Shown piece by piece: positions 8,830 through 18,224 of a stretch of DNA of 64,000 nt. Both the position numbers and the translations under genes were made by a program. The DNA is from an uncultured Lachnospiraceae bacterium. Its GTDB lineage: Bacteria > Bacillota > Clostridia > Lachnospirales > Lachnospiraceae. The notes below the pieces were generated by a model. It saw only the letters and a program-made list of their open reading frames with translations, did not search any database and had not been told where the DNA came from. The stretch's first letter is position 1, and each line of letters opens with the position of its first letter. The DNA is taken from the NCBI GenBank assembly GCA_902789735.1, contig CADAOZ010000009.1:1-64000 (forward strand). The letters run 5' to 3'.

Positions 8830-9801
8830 TTATCTCAGGTTCCAGGCGATCTGATATTCGTACTCGCTGATCTCCTTGGTCATGGCCAGCGCTTCCTCGA
8901 TATCATAATCAACGAAAGCGCCGTTCTTGAACGCTACGACCCTGTTGGACTTGCCCTGGACCAGGATATCCGCCGCGTAAGCGCCCATGATGGAAGCGTA
9001 GTAACGGTCTGTACAGGTCGGGCTGCCGCCCCGCTGCATGTAGCCCAGAATGGTCGCCCTGGTCTCAACGCCGGTAGCTGCCTCGATCCTCTTGGCCATG
9101 GATGTGGAATGTCCGATACCTTCGGCATTGACGATCATGTGATGCTTTTTACCGATCCTTCTGTTGTTGATGATATGGTCGACGATCTTCTGCTCGTCAT
9201 AATCATATTTTTCGGGGATGAGGATATCCTCAGCACCGGTGGATATACCGCACCACAGGGCGATATAGCCGGCATGCCTTCCCATGACCTCAATGATGGA
9301 GCATCTCTCATGGGAAGAAGATGTGTCCTTGACCTTGTCGATCGCGTCCATCGCTGTATTGATGGCCGTATCAAAGCCGATTGTATAATCTGTGCAGGCA
9401 ATGTCCAGATCAATCGTTCCGGGAACGCCGATGGTATTAATGCCGTGTCTGGCCAGGGCCTGCGCGCCGCGGTAGGAGCCATCGCCGCCGATGACAACAA
9501 TGCCGTCAATGCCGTGCTTGCGGCAGATTTCGGCACCCTTGGCCTGTCCTTCTTCTGTACGGAATTCGGAGCATCTGGCTGTACCCAGAATGGTTCCGCC
9601 CAGCTGGATGATACCGGCTACGTCCTGGGATTTCATATCGAAGATCTCTTCGTTCAGAAGGCCCCTGTAGCCTCTCTTGATTCCCTTGACCTTAACTTTG
9701 TTGTGCAGAGCCTCTCTTACTACTGCGCGGATGGCCGCGTTCATGCCCGGGGCATCGCCGCCGCTCGTCAGGACACCAATCGTCTTAATCTCTTTATCCA
9801 T
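8830..9801 (-). CDS. pfkA: ATP-dependent 6-phosphofructokinase
   Basis: Phosphorylates fructose-6-phosphate in glycolysis. The 323-aa length and sequence match the bacterial allosteric PfkA group: GVLTSGGDAPGMNAAIR at the N-terminus, GGDGS at 105-109 (the second glycine is the hallmark of ATP rather than PPi use), PGTIDLD around 127-133 with the catalytic Asp, MGRHAGYIAL and EGIG. TIDLD replaces the more usual TIDND. It follows dnaE closely, the arrangement seen in many Firmicutes. Confidence 0.97.
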   Translation of the reverse strand: MDKEIKTIGVLTSGGDAPGMNAAIRAVVREALHNKVKVKGIKRGYRGLLNEEIFDMKSQDVAGIIQLGGTILGTARCSEFRTEEGQAKGAEICRKHGIDGIVVIGGDGSYRGAQALARHGINTIGVPGTIDLDIACTDYTIGFDTAINTAMDAIDKVKDTSSSHERCSIIEVMGRHAGYIALWCGISTGAEDILIPEKYDYDEQKIVDHIINNRRIGKKHHMIVNAEGIGHSTSMAKRIEAATGVETRATILGYMQRGGSPTCTDRYYASIMGAYAADILVQGKSNRVVAFKNGAFVDYDIEEALAMTKEISEYEYQIAWNLR

Positions 9802-9975
9802 GGTAAGCCTCCCTGTTTCAATACATTATATGAAATGCCGGCCTTCTAAAAAACATTCCCAAGCAAGAAGGCCCGCCGCCTTGTACCAGACCGACCGGGG
9901 CTTTGGCCGGCCCGGAACAGTCAATAATATTTTACCGTAAACAGCGTCTGATTTCAATTCTCAACCGGGTAAGGT

Positions 9976-12900
9976 TTACTGCAAAATAACATTTGCGCTG
10001 CCGAAAATCCGGCCCAGCCGGTCCACCAGATCCCGGTCCGCCCGGACGCCCTGGCCCGGCGGCAGGACCCTGCGCTGGTGCACGTCTTCCAGGTATAGAA
10101 TGACCTTATCCCTGCCTCCGTTGCGGTCGATCAGTTCAAAAAGCTCTTTCGCGCCGGCCTCATAGGCAGCCCTGTCCGGGAAACGGATCCACAGTTTTCT
10201 GGGCACATCCTCGAAAGGAATGATCTTCTCACAGATCAGTTTGCCGTCTTTGTCCTCTTCGGCCTGTACCCGGCCCTGGATAAAGACCTTGCGGTCCTCC
10301 TGCAGGAGAGAGCCCTGTTCTTCATAACTTTTAGGAAATACAATGACTTCGATCGAACCTGTCATATCCTCCAGGGTCAGGAAAGCCATGACTTTGTTCT
10401 GCCTGGTATATTTGATGGTCTTTTCGGCGATCATACCGCCGATGGTGGCCCTGGAACCATCCTGGATCCTGGCCTGGCCTGTTTCTTCGTCCAGATAGAA
10501 ATCCGCCGCTTTGGCCGTAATATTGCTCTTCCACAGGGCACTGTATTCCTCCATGGGATGCCCGCTGACATAAATGCCCAGGACCTCCTTCTCAAAGGCC
10601 AGCATCATCTCCCGGGGATACTCTCCTATATCCGGCATCCTGACCTGATACTGGGCCTTATCCTCTTCATCCACGATGTCAAAAAGGGACAGCTGCCCGG
10701 CCATGTCGTTCCTGCGGGAGCTCTGCAGATCATCCATCATCCGCATGTAGACGCTCATCATCTGCCTGCGGGTGGCGCCCAGACAGTCCAGGGCACCGGC
10801 TTTGATGAAGCTCTCAATGACCCTGCGGTTGATCTCCCTTTCCTGCATGACCATTCTGGACAGGAAATCATGCAGATCGCGGAACGGTCCTCTGGCCTTT
10901 CTCTCCGCAATGATCCCGTCAATGACAGGCCGGCCAACGCCTTTGATCGCGGTCAGGCCGTAGCGGACCGCTCCGCCGGATACGGAAAAGCCGGCTTCGC
11001 CCTCATTGATATCCGGAGGCAGCAGCGGAATCTTCATGCTCCGGCATGTCAGGATATAACCGGCCACCTTGGCAGGAAAATCAATGACTGAAGTCATCAG
11101 GGCCGCCATAAATTCCGTCGGATAATAATATTTGAGCCAGGCGGTCTGGTAAGTGACCACCGCGTAACAGGCCGCGTGGGACTTGTTGAAGGCGTATTTG
11201 GCGAAATCCATCATCATGTCGTAGATATGGGAAGCTGTATACTCCGGAATCCCTCTGGAAATACAGCCGGGAACATTTTCTTCCGGATTGCCGTATACAA
11301 AGTTGCGCCGCTCCTTTTCCATGACCGACTGTTTCTTTTTGCTCATGGCCCTGCGGACCAGGTCGCTCCGTCCCAGGGTATAGCCGCCCAGGTCCCGGAC
11401 GATGGACATGACCTGCTCCTGATAGACGATACAGCCGTAGGTCGGGGCCAGGATCGGTTCCAGCTGGGGGCAGTCATAGGTAATATGGTCCGCGTGGTTC
11501 TTACCTTCAATATATTTGGGGATAAAATCCATGGGCCCCGGCCTGTACAGGGCGATTCCCGCGATGATGTCCTCCAGGCTGCCGGGCTTCAGCTCCTTCA
11601 TAAAGGACTGCATGCCCGCGCTTTCAAGCTGGAAGACGCCTTCCGTATGTCCTGTGCTCAGAGATCCCAGGACTGCCTTATCATCATAATCAATGGCTTC
11701 CATACGCAGAGGATAGCCGGCGGGATTTTCCAGGACAGGCTGTCCGGATATCCGGGGCTCTCCCGGCGGATATCCGCCGCCCGCGGCCTCTATGGAACGG
11801 TTGGCCATCCGCACCGCGTTCTGGATGACAGTCAGGGTCCGCAGGCCCAGAAAGTCCATTTTCAGAAGGCCCAGCTCCTCGATGGTGGTCATGGTGAACT
11901 GGGTGGTCACGGAACCGTCCTGGGCCCTGGACAGGGGGACCAGGTCCTCCGCCGGTTCCGAACAGATGACGACGCCGGCCGCGTGGACCGAGCTGTGGCG
12001 GGGCAGTCCCTCCAGACGTCTGGCCATGTCGATCAGTTTGTGCACCCGTTCATCCTGTTCATAGGTACTCTTCAGTTCCGGGTTCATCTGCAGGGCTTTT
12101 TCCAGGGTGATGCCCAGTTCAGCCGGAATCATTTTGGCGATGGAATCCACAAAGCCGTAGGGCAGGTCCATGACCCTTCCCACGTCCCGGATGACGCCTT
12201 TGGCCAGCATGGTGCCGAAGGTGATGATCTGCATGACACGGTCACGTCCGTATTTGCGGGTCACGTAGTCGATGACTTCCTGTCTGCGTTCAAAGCAGAA
12301 GTCCACGTCAATATCCGGCATGGAGACACGCTCCGGATTCAGGAAACGCTCGAAGAGCAGGTTGTAACGGATGGGATCGATATCCGTGATATGCAGGCAG
12401 TAGGAAACAATGGAACCTGCCGCCGACCCCCGTCCGGGCCCGACCATGATCCCGTTCTCCCTGGCGTAATTGATATAGTCCCATACGATCAGGAAGTAAT
12501 CGACATAGCCCATCTGCCGGATGGTATTCAGCTCAAAATCCAGCCGTTCCCGCAGGGTCCCGTCATCTTCCGGATAGCGCTCCGCCATGCCGTCATCGCA
12601 GAGTTTGTTCAGGTAAGTCCAGGAATCATAACCTTCCGGTACATCAAAACGGGGGAGCCGCGTCACGCCGAATTCAATCTCGACATTGCAGCGGCAGGCG
12701 ATCTTCTCTGTATTCTCCAGCGCTTCCCGGGCATAGGGGAACAAAGCCCGCATTTCCGCTTCGCTCTTTAAATAGAACTGGCCGCCCGTATAGCGCATCC
12801 GGTTCTCATCCGAGAGTTTTTTGCCGGTCTGGATACAGAGCAGGATATCATGGGGCTCCGCGTCCTCCTTATAGGTATAGTGGACATCATTGGTGGCCAC

Positions 12901-13503
12901 CAGGGGGATCCCGTATTTTTCATGCATGTTCAGCAGGGCGGCATTGACGGTCTGCTGATCCTTATAGCCATGGTCCTGCAGCTCCAGGAAGAAATTCTCT
13001 TCTCCGAAGATGTCCCGGTAACGCAGGGCCGCCTGTTCCGCCTCAGCCATATTGCCGCGGACGATGTTCCTGGCCACTTCCCCCGCCAGGCAGGCGGACG
13101 TGCAGATGAGCCCCTCATGGAATTCCCGCAGCAGGTCCAGGTCCACCCGGGGCTTGTAATAATAGCCTTCGGTAAAAGAACGGCTGACGATCTTCATCAG
13201 GTTGGAATAGCCGGTATTGTTCTCCGCCAGCAGGATCAGATGATAATATCTGTCATCTCCCGCGTTCTTTTCCCGGTCAAAACGGGAACCCGGAGCCACA
13301 TATACTTCACAGCCTAAAACGGGCCTGATCCCTTCGGATTTGCAGGCCCTGTAAAAGTCAATGACACCGTACATCACGCCATGATCCGTGATGGCTGCGC
13401 TGTCCATTCCCAGGGCTTTGACCTGGCTGACATATTCCTTTATTTTGTTGGATCCGTCCAGAAGAGAATACTCTGTATGGACATGCAGATGGGCAAAAGC
13501 CAC
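9976..13503 (-). CDS. dnaE: DNA polymerase III alpha subunit DnaE
   Basis: Replicative/primer-extending polymerase of the C family. The 1175-aa protein has the N-terminal PHP domain (HLHVHTEYSLLDGS at 5-18), the palm with GPGRGSAAGS (355-364) and the catalytic PDIDVDF (396-402), helix-hairpin-helix segments, and an OB-fold near residues 1000-1075. It lacks the proofreading exonuclease and zinc motif of PolC, so it is DnaE-type. The start is a GTG at 13503 with AAGGAGGT 6 nt upstream, followed by the conserved AFAHLHVHT. A Firmicute is expected to carry PolC elsewhere. Confidence 0.97.
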   Translation of the reverse strand: MAFAHLHVHTEYSLLDGSNKIKEYVSQVKALGMDSAAITDHGVMYGVIDFYRACKSEGIRPVLGCEVYVAPGSRFDREKNAGDDRYYHLILLAENNTGYSNLMKIVSRSFTEGYYYKPRVDLDLLREFHEGLICTSACLAGEVARNIVRGNMAEAEQAALRYRDIFGEENFFLELQDHGYKDQQTVNAALLNMHEKYGIPLVATNDVHYTYKEDAEPHDILLCIQTGKKLSDENRMRYTGGQFYLKSEAEMRALFPYAREALENTEKIACRCNVEIEFGVTRLPRFDVPEGYDSWTYLNKLCDDGMAERYPEDDGTLRERLDFELNTIRQMGYVDYFLIVWDYINYARENGIMVGPGRGSAAGSIVSYCLHITDIDPIRYNLLFERFLNPERVSMPDIDVDFCFERRQEVIDYVTRKYGRDRVMQIITFGTMLAKGVIRDVGRVMDLPYGFVDSIAKMIPAELGITLEKALQMNPELKSTYEQDERVHKLIDMARRLEGLPRHSSVHAAGVVICSEPAEDLVPLSRAQDGSVTTQFTMTTIEELGLLKMDFLGLRTLTVIQNAVRMANRSIEAAGGGYPPGEPRISGQPVLENPAGYPLRMEAIDYDDKAVLGSLSTGHTEGVFQLESAGMQSFMKELKPGSLEDIIAGIALYRPGPMDFIPKYIEGKNHADHITYDCPQLEPILAPTYGCIVYQEQVMSIVRDLGGYTLGRSDLVRRAMSKKKQSVMEKERRNFVYGNPEENVPGCISRGIPEYTASHIYDMMMDFAKYAFNKSHAACYAVVTYQTAWLKYYYPTEFMAALMTSVIDFPAKVAGYILTCRSMKIPLLPPDINEGEAGFSVSGGAVRYGLTAIKGVGRPVIDGIIAERKARGPFRDLHDFLSRMVMQEREINRRVIESFIKAGALDCLGATRRQMMSVYMRMMDDLQSSRRNDMAGQLSLFDIVDEEDKAQYQVRMPDIGEYPREMMLAFEKEVLGIYVSGHPMEEYSALWKSNITAKAADFYLDEETGQARIQDGSRATIGGMIAEKTIKYTRQNKVMAFLTLEDMTGSIEVIVFPKSYEEQGSLLQEDRKVFIQGRVQAEEDKDGKLICEKIIPFEDVPRKLWIRFPDRAAYEAGAKELFELIDRNGGRDKVILYLEDVHQRRVLPPGQGVRADRDLVDRLGRIFGSANVILQ

Positions 13504-13616
13504 AGTCTACCTCCTTCTGCAGATTCGATAATTGGCATTTGTTCCTGACATTCCGGTGAAGAGCCATGAAAACCATAACGCGCGACAGCCTCCGAAGAGC
13601 TGCCGCGGTCCGCCTT

Positions 13617-14351
13617 TCAGCCGGTCTCCCCATCTTCCCGCATATCCCGCAGGATCAGCTCGGCCAGTTCCAGATCATCCGGGGTCGTCAGCTTGATATT
13701 GGTATAGGAGGCCATGACCATCTGGGACTTGATGCCCAGCATGGTATCCGCCACCATAGCGTCATCGGTGATTGTGATCCCCTTTGCCACGACTTCGTCC
13801 AGATGGGCGATCAGCAGCTCATGGGCCCGCAGAATGTCATGGAAGCGGAAGACCTGGGGGGTCTGGACGATCCAGACCGTATTGCGGTTCGGGGTTCCGA
13901 TCATCCGGCCGGTCCCGTCGGTGATTCGCACGGTATCCTTGGAAGGGACGCCGGCGACGGCGCTGCCGGTCCGTTCCACTGTTTCATACAGACGGATCAG
14001 CGTGTCCTGATCCAGAAAGGCTCTTGCCGAATCATGGATAAACGCGTAATCACAGGGCCAGTCTACGGCCCGCAGGCCGTAATAAACGGAATGAAACCGT
14101 TCCGCCCCGCCCGCTGTCACCAGACGTACTTTCTTCTCCAGACCATGGCCGCGGATCAGGTCCCATACATAGTCCTGATCGCCGTCCGATACGGTGATAA
14201 CGATATCCGTAATGACGCCGCTGCGCGTCAGGGCACGGAGAGAATGCAGAAAAACAGGCATTCCCTGCAGTTCCAGATACTGTTTGCTGACCGATGTCTT
14301 CATACGGGTACCGCGTCCCGCTGCCAGCAGAATCGCCGTAGATCTTTTCAT
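13617..14351 (-). CDS. ispD: 2-C-methyl-D-erythritol 4-phosphate cytidylyltransferase
   Basis: Third step of the MEP isoprenoid pathway: makes CDP-ME from MEP and CTP. From ATG 14351 the protein is 244 aa with the nucleotidyltransferase start ILLAAGRGTRM, a conserved Lys in SVSKQYLEL, HDSARAFL (usually HDAARP) and the TDDA segment near the C-terminus. AAGGA lies 6 nt before this ATG; a 12-codon longer frame lacks a site. The HDSARAF variant resembles IspD-like cytidylyltransferases of cell-wall genes (TarI), so that substrate is a lesser alternative. It precedes dnaE by 113 nt. Confidence 0.82.
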   Translation of the reverse strand: MKRSTAILLAAGRGTRMKTSVSKQYLELQGMPVFLHSLRALTRSGVITDIVITVSDGDQDYVWDLIRGHGLEKKVRLVTAGGAERFHSVYYGLRAVDWPCDYAFIHDSARAFLDQDTLIRLYETVERTGSAVAGVPSKDTVRITDGTGRMIGTPNRNTVWIVQTPQVFRFHDILRAHELLIAHLDEVVAKGITITDDAMVADTMLGIKSQMVMASYTNIKLTTPDDLELAELILRDMREDGETG

Positions 14352-14429
14352 ATCTGTCCTTCCTTCCGGAATCTTCCTAGCGGGCACGTACTGCTGCGCG
14401 GACTGCCCTTCTTTCCATAAACGGATCCT

Positions 14430-15476
14430 TTATCTCTGTCCCAGGCGCAGGCCGGGTATGGCGTTCAGGTCATAGCCGCTGCGGACCCCGCGGATGTATT
14501 CATAGTAGGCCGCGCTGCCGATCATGGCCGCGTTATCCGTACACAGGATGGGCGGCGGGCAGTAGAAGGCCGTGCCCCTTTTTTCACATTCCGCGCGCAT
14601 GGCAGTCCGCAGGGCCGTATTGGCGGCCACGCCGCCTGCCAGGGCGAACTTGTCCAGGCCATACTCGTCAATCGCCCACATGGCATGGGAGACCAGCACG
14701 TCCACGACCGCCGCCTGGAAGGAAGCTGCCACATCCTCCACGCAGATCTGCTCCCCTTTCATTTTCGCTGTATTCAAGTAATTGAGTACAGCGGATTTCA
14801 TGCCGCTGAAGCTGAAATCATAGCGGGAGCCATCCACCTTGCCCCGGGGGAAGCGGATCGCCTCCGGATTGCCCAGGGCGGATACCTTGTCGATCTTGGG
14901 CCCGCCGGGGTAGCCAAGCCCGATCTCCCGGGCTACTTTGTCGAAGGCTTCTCCGGCCGCATCATCCTGGGTCCGCCCCAGGATCTCATATTCCCCGTAA
15001 TCCCTGACCAGGACCAGATGGGTGTGGCCGCCGGATACGACCAGGCACACAAAAGGCGGCTCCAGATCAGGCGCCGCGATATAGTTGGCGCTGATATGTC
15101 CTTCGATATGATGGACGCCGATCAGGGGAATCCCGGTCCCGAAGCTCAGGGCCTTGGCCGCAGACACGCCGATCAGCAAAGGGCCTACCAGGCCGGGACC
15201 ATAGGTGACCGCGATGGCATCCATTCCGCCCAGTGTCTTTCCCGCCTCCGAAAGGGCTTTGCGGATGACCTGGTTGATCCGCTCCGTATGCTTTCTGGAG
15301 GCGATTTCGGGCACGACGCCTCCGTATAAAGTATGGATATCAATCTGGGATGAGATCACGTTCGACAGCACCTGTCTGCCATTGACGACCACAGAAGCGG
15401 CGGTCTCATCACAGCTGGATTCGATCGCGAGTATTGTGACTGTTTCTTGATTGCTTTCCATTCTGTTCAATATCAT
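14430..15476 (-). CDS. tsaD: tRNA t6A37 threonylcarbamoyltransferase TsaD
   Basis: Transfers threonylcarbamoyl from TC-AMP to A37 of ANN-decoding tRNAs with TsaB and TsaE. The 348-aa ASKHA-fold protein starts [16 protein letters not shown], has the metal motif HHIEGH (His 123 and 127), SGGHTHL, and DNAAMIG near the end. Its ATG at 15476 overlaps the rnz stop by 4 bp; a second ATG at 15461 is possible but lacks a site. It closes the tsaE-tsaB-rimI-rnz-tsaD operon, so all three core t6A proteins are made from one transcript. Confidence 0.96.
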   Translation of the reverse strand: MILNRMESNQETVTILAIESSCDETAASVVVNGRQVLSNVISSQIDIHTLYGGVVPEIASRKHTERINQVIRKALSEAGKTLGGMDAIAVTYGPGLVGPLLIGVSAAKALSFGTGIPLIGVHHIEGHISANYIAAPDLEPPFVCLVVSGGHTHLVLVRDYGEYEILGRTQDDAAGEAFDKVAREIGLGYPGGPKIDKVSALGNPEAIRFPRGKVDGSRYDFSFSGMKSAVLNYLNTAKMKGEQICVEDVAASFQAAVVDVLVSHAMWAIDEYGLDKFALAGGVAANTALRTAMRAECEKRGTAFYCPPPILCTDNAAMIGSAAYYEYIRGVRSGYDLNAIPGLRLGQR

Positions 15477-16405
15477 TCCTCTTCAAATCTGAGTTCCATG
15501 CTCATGCCGTCCCGGCCGGCCCGTGCCGCCGGAAAGATCTTCCGGACAGGCTCCATACACTCCTCCGGCTTTGTCAGGGAAGGGCTGTAATGGGTCAGCC
15601 ACAGGCGTTTTGCCCCGGCTTTGGCCGCCAGACGGCCTGCCTCGCAGAAGGTCATATGCTTATGCTCCCTGGCTTTGGCGATCTTGTCCTCTTCCCCGTA
15701 CATGCCTTCGCAGACAAAAAGATCCGCTTCCCGGGCCGCCCGGACAATGTTCTCGCAGGGCCTGGTATCCGTGCAGTAGGTCAGCTTGAGGCCTTTTCTG
15801 GCCGGGCCCAGGACCATATCCGGGGTCAGGATCCGTACGGTTTCCCCACGGCTGTCCTCTATGGTCTCTCCCCGCTGCAGGCGTCCCCACCAGGGTTTGG
15901 GAATATCCAGTTCCATCGCTCTTTGCGCGTTAAAACGGCCGGTCCTGGACAGTTCCATGGTATAGCAGTAGCAGGTGACATTATGATTGACCCGAAAGGC
16001 TTTGATAACAAAGTCTTTTTCCCCTGCCAGTTCTATGGTCTCCTCCGGCTCCCGCAGTTCCCGGAAACGGATCTCAAAGGGAAGCTCCGGGGCGATGGTC
16101 CGCAGGGCGCCGACCACTCTCTCCAGACCTTTGGGCCCGGCCATATACAGGGGCTCCGTACGCTCCGCGTTGCCCATGGTCAGCAGCATGCCGGGCAGGC
16201 CGCTGATATGGTCGGCATGGTAGTGGGTGAAGAGCATCATGTCAATGGGCTTGGGACTCCATCCCTTTTTACGCAGGGCCACCTGGGTCCCCTCTCCGCA
16301 GTCGATCATGATTCCTTTTCCGTTATAACGGACCATCAGGGCCGTCAGGTATCTGTAGGGCAGGGGCATCATGCCCCCGGTGCCCAGCAGGCAAACATCT
16401 ATCAT
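15473..16405 (-). CDS. rnz: Ribonuclease Z
   Basis: Zinc-dependent endonuclease that removes 3' trailers from tRNA precursors. The 310-aa metallo-beta-lactamase-fold protein shows [10 protein letters not shown], the metal motif [13 protein letters not shown] (H61, H63, D65, H66), CTDTRPC and HMTFCEAG segments, and the LTHYSPS motif near the C-terminus. Length fits the short bacterial form. It overlaps both neighbours by 4 bp (ATGA), placing it firmly inside the t6A operon, so tRNA 3' processing and A37 modification would be co-expressed. Confidence 0.93.
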   Translation of the reverse strand: MIDVCLLGTGGMMPLPYRYLTALMVRYNGKGIMIDCGEGTQVALRKKGWSPKPIDMMLFTHYHADHISGLPGMLLTMGNAERTEPLYMAGPKGLERVVGALRTIAPELPFEIRFRELREPEETIELAGEKDFVIKAFRVNHNVTCYCYTMELSRTGRFNAQRAMELDIPKPWWGRLQRGETIEDSRGETVRILTPDMVLGPARKGLKLTYCTDTRPCENIVRAAREADLFVCEGMYGEEDKIAKAREHKHMTFCEAGRLAAKAGAKRLWLTHYSPSLTKPEECMEPVRKIFPAARAGRDGMSMELRFEEE

Positions 16406-16911
16406 CTGTCTTCCTTTTTTCTCCTTTTCCAGTAGATCAGGGCGTCCTCCCGGGGCCGGTCGTAGAAGCCGGGCCGGCGGCCTTCCGCTGTGAATCCAAA
16501 GCTTTCGTACAGGCGGATGGCGGGCAGGTTGCCTGCCCTGACCTCCAGGGTATAATCCCCGATCTCATCTTCCGATTCCTCGAACAGGCGCTCCAGCAGT
16601 CTCCTGGAAATCCCAAGACCACGCCAGCCTGGCAGAACCGCCACATTGGTGAGCTCTCCTTCTCCGGCCAGATTGTAGAGGCCGCAGGTCGCAATGATCC
16701 TGCTGCCGGCCGCCGTCAGGGACCGCGTCCCTTCCGCAGGCACCAGATCCGCCACCACTGCTTCTGCCACGTAATAGGTCGTATAGGGCTGCAGCAGGGC
16801 GGCCCGGTAAGACGCTTCCGACCAGGGCTCTGTAAAGCAGGCCCGTTCCACTGTCAGAACGCCCGGAAGATCCTCCGGCGTCATCCTGCGTATGATAAAT
16901 TTTTCTTTCAT
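16402..16911 (-). CDS. rimI: GNAT acetyltransferase RimI-like
   Basis: Predicted N-alpha-acetyltransferase of ribosomal protein bS18. The 169-aa GNAT domain has the acetyl-CoA loop GWRGLGISRRLLE (motif A) and the C-terminal LYESFGFTAEGRRPGFYDRP...EDALIYWKR pattern typical of RimI. It has a slightly longer loop between strands 2 and 4 (about 50-70) than E. coli RimI. The gene begins 6 nt after tsaB and overlaps rnz by 4 bp, the usual tsaB-rimI neighbourhood. Ribosome site is weak, suggesting coupling to tsaB. Confidence 0.9.
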   Translation of the reverse strand: MKEKFIIRRMTPEDLPGVLTVERACFTEPWSEASYRAALLQPYTTYYVAEAVVADLVPAEGTRSLTAAGSRIIATCGLYNLAGEGELTNVAVLPGWRGLGISRRLLERLFEESEDEIGDYTLEVRAGNLPAIRLYESFGFTAEGRRPGFYDRPREDALIYWKRRKKEDR

Positions 16912-16917
16912 GATCTT

Positions 16918-17655
16918 TTACTTATTCTGATCTGTATCCACCAGGGAATAGCTGCGTTTGTCGCCCCGCTCCCGCTCAGCCTGGGACTGGCGCAGGTATT
17001 CGGGACGGAAATCATCCGCACTGACAAGACAGGCTTCTCCCTGTTCCCGGTACAGGCGCATGGCCAGATCCGCCAGAGTACCCGGTTTCTGCCGGGACAG
17101 ATGGGCAGGGGCAAAGCTGTAAGGAACCCGCATTTTCTCCTCCAGGGCCTCCCGGTTGACCGGAACCCCGTCTCCCAGGAAGATCACCCGGCGCTCCAGG
17201 GCATTGATCCTGTCTGCGATTTCCGTCAGCGCTGCGGCGCGCTGGGGCAGAAGGACCCGCAGGGACTCCCGGCACTCGTAGATACCGGTATAGACCTGCT
17301 GACGTCTGGCATCCATCAGGGGACAGACCAGGCTGTCCGTTCCGTACAGGTTCCAGGCAATACAGTCTACAGTGGGAACAGGAATCACCGGCTTCTCCAG
17401 GGCCAGTCCCAGTCCCTTGGCGGTTGCTGCTCCGATCCGCAGGCCCGTAAAGGAACCGGGACCTTTGGTGACCGCAATGGCGTCAATCTCCTGCAGGTCC
17501 AGCTCCAGACGGCTGCGGATTTCTTCCATCATGGGGACCAGGGTCCGGGAATGCTTCATTTTATCCTGGATGGAATATTCCGCTCTGAGAATATCATCCT
17601 CGATCAGGGCACAGCCGGCGACCGGGCCCGATGCTTCAATGGCGAGTATTTTCAT
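16918..17655 (-). CDS. tsaB: tRNA t6A biosynthesis protein TsaB
   Basis: Non-catalytic partner of TsaD in threonylcarbamoyl transfer. The 245-aa ASKHA protein starts MKILAIEASGPVAGCALIED and carries KMKHSRTLVPMMEE and the family signature VTKGPGSFTGLRIGAATAKGL. It overlaps tsaE by 4 bp. The C-terminal tail after about residue 225 is charged and extended relative to the shortest homologues. Confidence 0.94.
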   Translation of the reverse strand: MKILAIEASGPVAGCALIEDDILRAEYSIQDKMKHSRTLVPMMEEIRSRLELDLQEIDAIAVTKGPGSFTGLRIGAATAKGLGLALEKPVIPVPTVDCIAWNLYGTDSLVCPLMDARRQQVYTGIYECRESLRVLLPQRAAALTEIADRINALERRVIFLGDGVPVNREALEEKMRVPYSFAPAHLSRQKPGTLADLAMRLYREQGEACLVSADDFRPEYLRQSQAERERGDKRSYSLVDTDQNK

Positions 17656-18074
17656 TCTATTGTAATTCTCCTGTAGTCAAGTCCTCTGGACAGGTCTTTC
17701 TCAATGGTCACAAAGCAGGTGTCCGGGGGCAGGATTTCTTCAATCCGGGAAGCCCACTCGATCAGGCTGACCCCGTCTCCATCCACGTATTCATCAAAAC
17801 CGACCTCTTCCATTTCTTCCGGCTCTTCGATCCTGTACACATCGAAATGATACAGAGGGAGCCTGCCATCCTCATAGATCTGCAGAATGGTAAAAGTGGG
17901 GCTGCTGACATATTCCGTAATGCCCAGACCCCCTGCAAAACCTTTGGTGAAAACAGTCTTGCCCGTTCCCAGATCTCCGTTCAGGGCATAGACCTGACCG
18001 GCCCGGGCCTGTCTCCCCAGGCGCCAGGCCAGCGCTCTGGTCTCTTCTTCACTGAATGATTCAAAAACCTGCAT
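17652..18074 (-). CDS. tsaE: tRNA t6A biosynthesis ATPase TsaE
   Basis: ATPase that resets the TsaB-TsaD complex. From ATG 18074 it is 140 aa with Walker A GDLGTGKT (33-40), a switch region VSSPTFTILQIYE, HFDVYRIEEPEEMEEVGFDEY and LIEWASRIEEILP. The start is chosen because AAAGGA lies 6 nt upstream; the frame runs 17 codons further without a site. First gene of the five-gene t6A operon. Confidence 0.93.
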   Translation of the reverse strand: MQVFESFSEEETRALAWRLGRQARAGQVYALNGDLGTGKTVFTKGFAGGLGITEYVSSPTFTILQIYEDGRLPLYHFDVYRIEEPEEMEEVGFDEYVDGDGVSLIEWASRIEEILPPDTCFVTIEKDLSRGLDYRRITIE

Positions 18075-18128
18075 ATCTGTCCTTTCTTCTTCCGATGTAT
18101 CTCCCTTTTCTCCTCTGCATACCATTAA

Positions 18129-18157
18129 GCCCCATACAGATCGTCTCTGTATGGGGC
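18129..18157 (-). terminator. Perfect 12-bp hairpin upstream of the t6A operon
   Basis: Arms 18129-18140 and 18146-18157 (GCCCCATACAGA / TCTGTATGGGGC) with a 5-nt loop. It sits between murA and tsaE. The minus-strand sequence after it, TTAATGGTATG, is a poor U tract, so it may be a weak terminator of murA or a leader hairpin of the t6A mRNA. Confidence 0.45.
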
Positions 18158-18224
18158 CGTAAATATCAGCTATGCAGCGTCAGTTGCCATCTTTGCCGCG
18201 GCCGCGGGATGAACCGTGTCCCTT

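Noticed and set aside
11176-12771. 531-aa open frame opposite dnaE
   Set aside because: Antisense shadow of the polymerase; no start signals.
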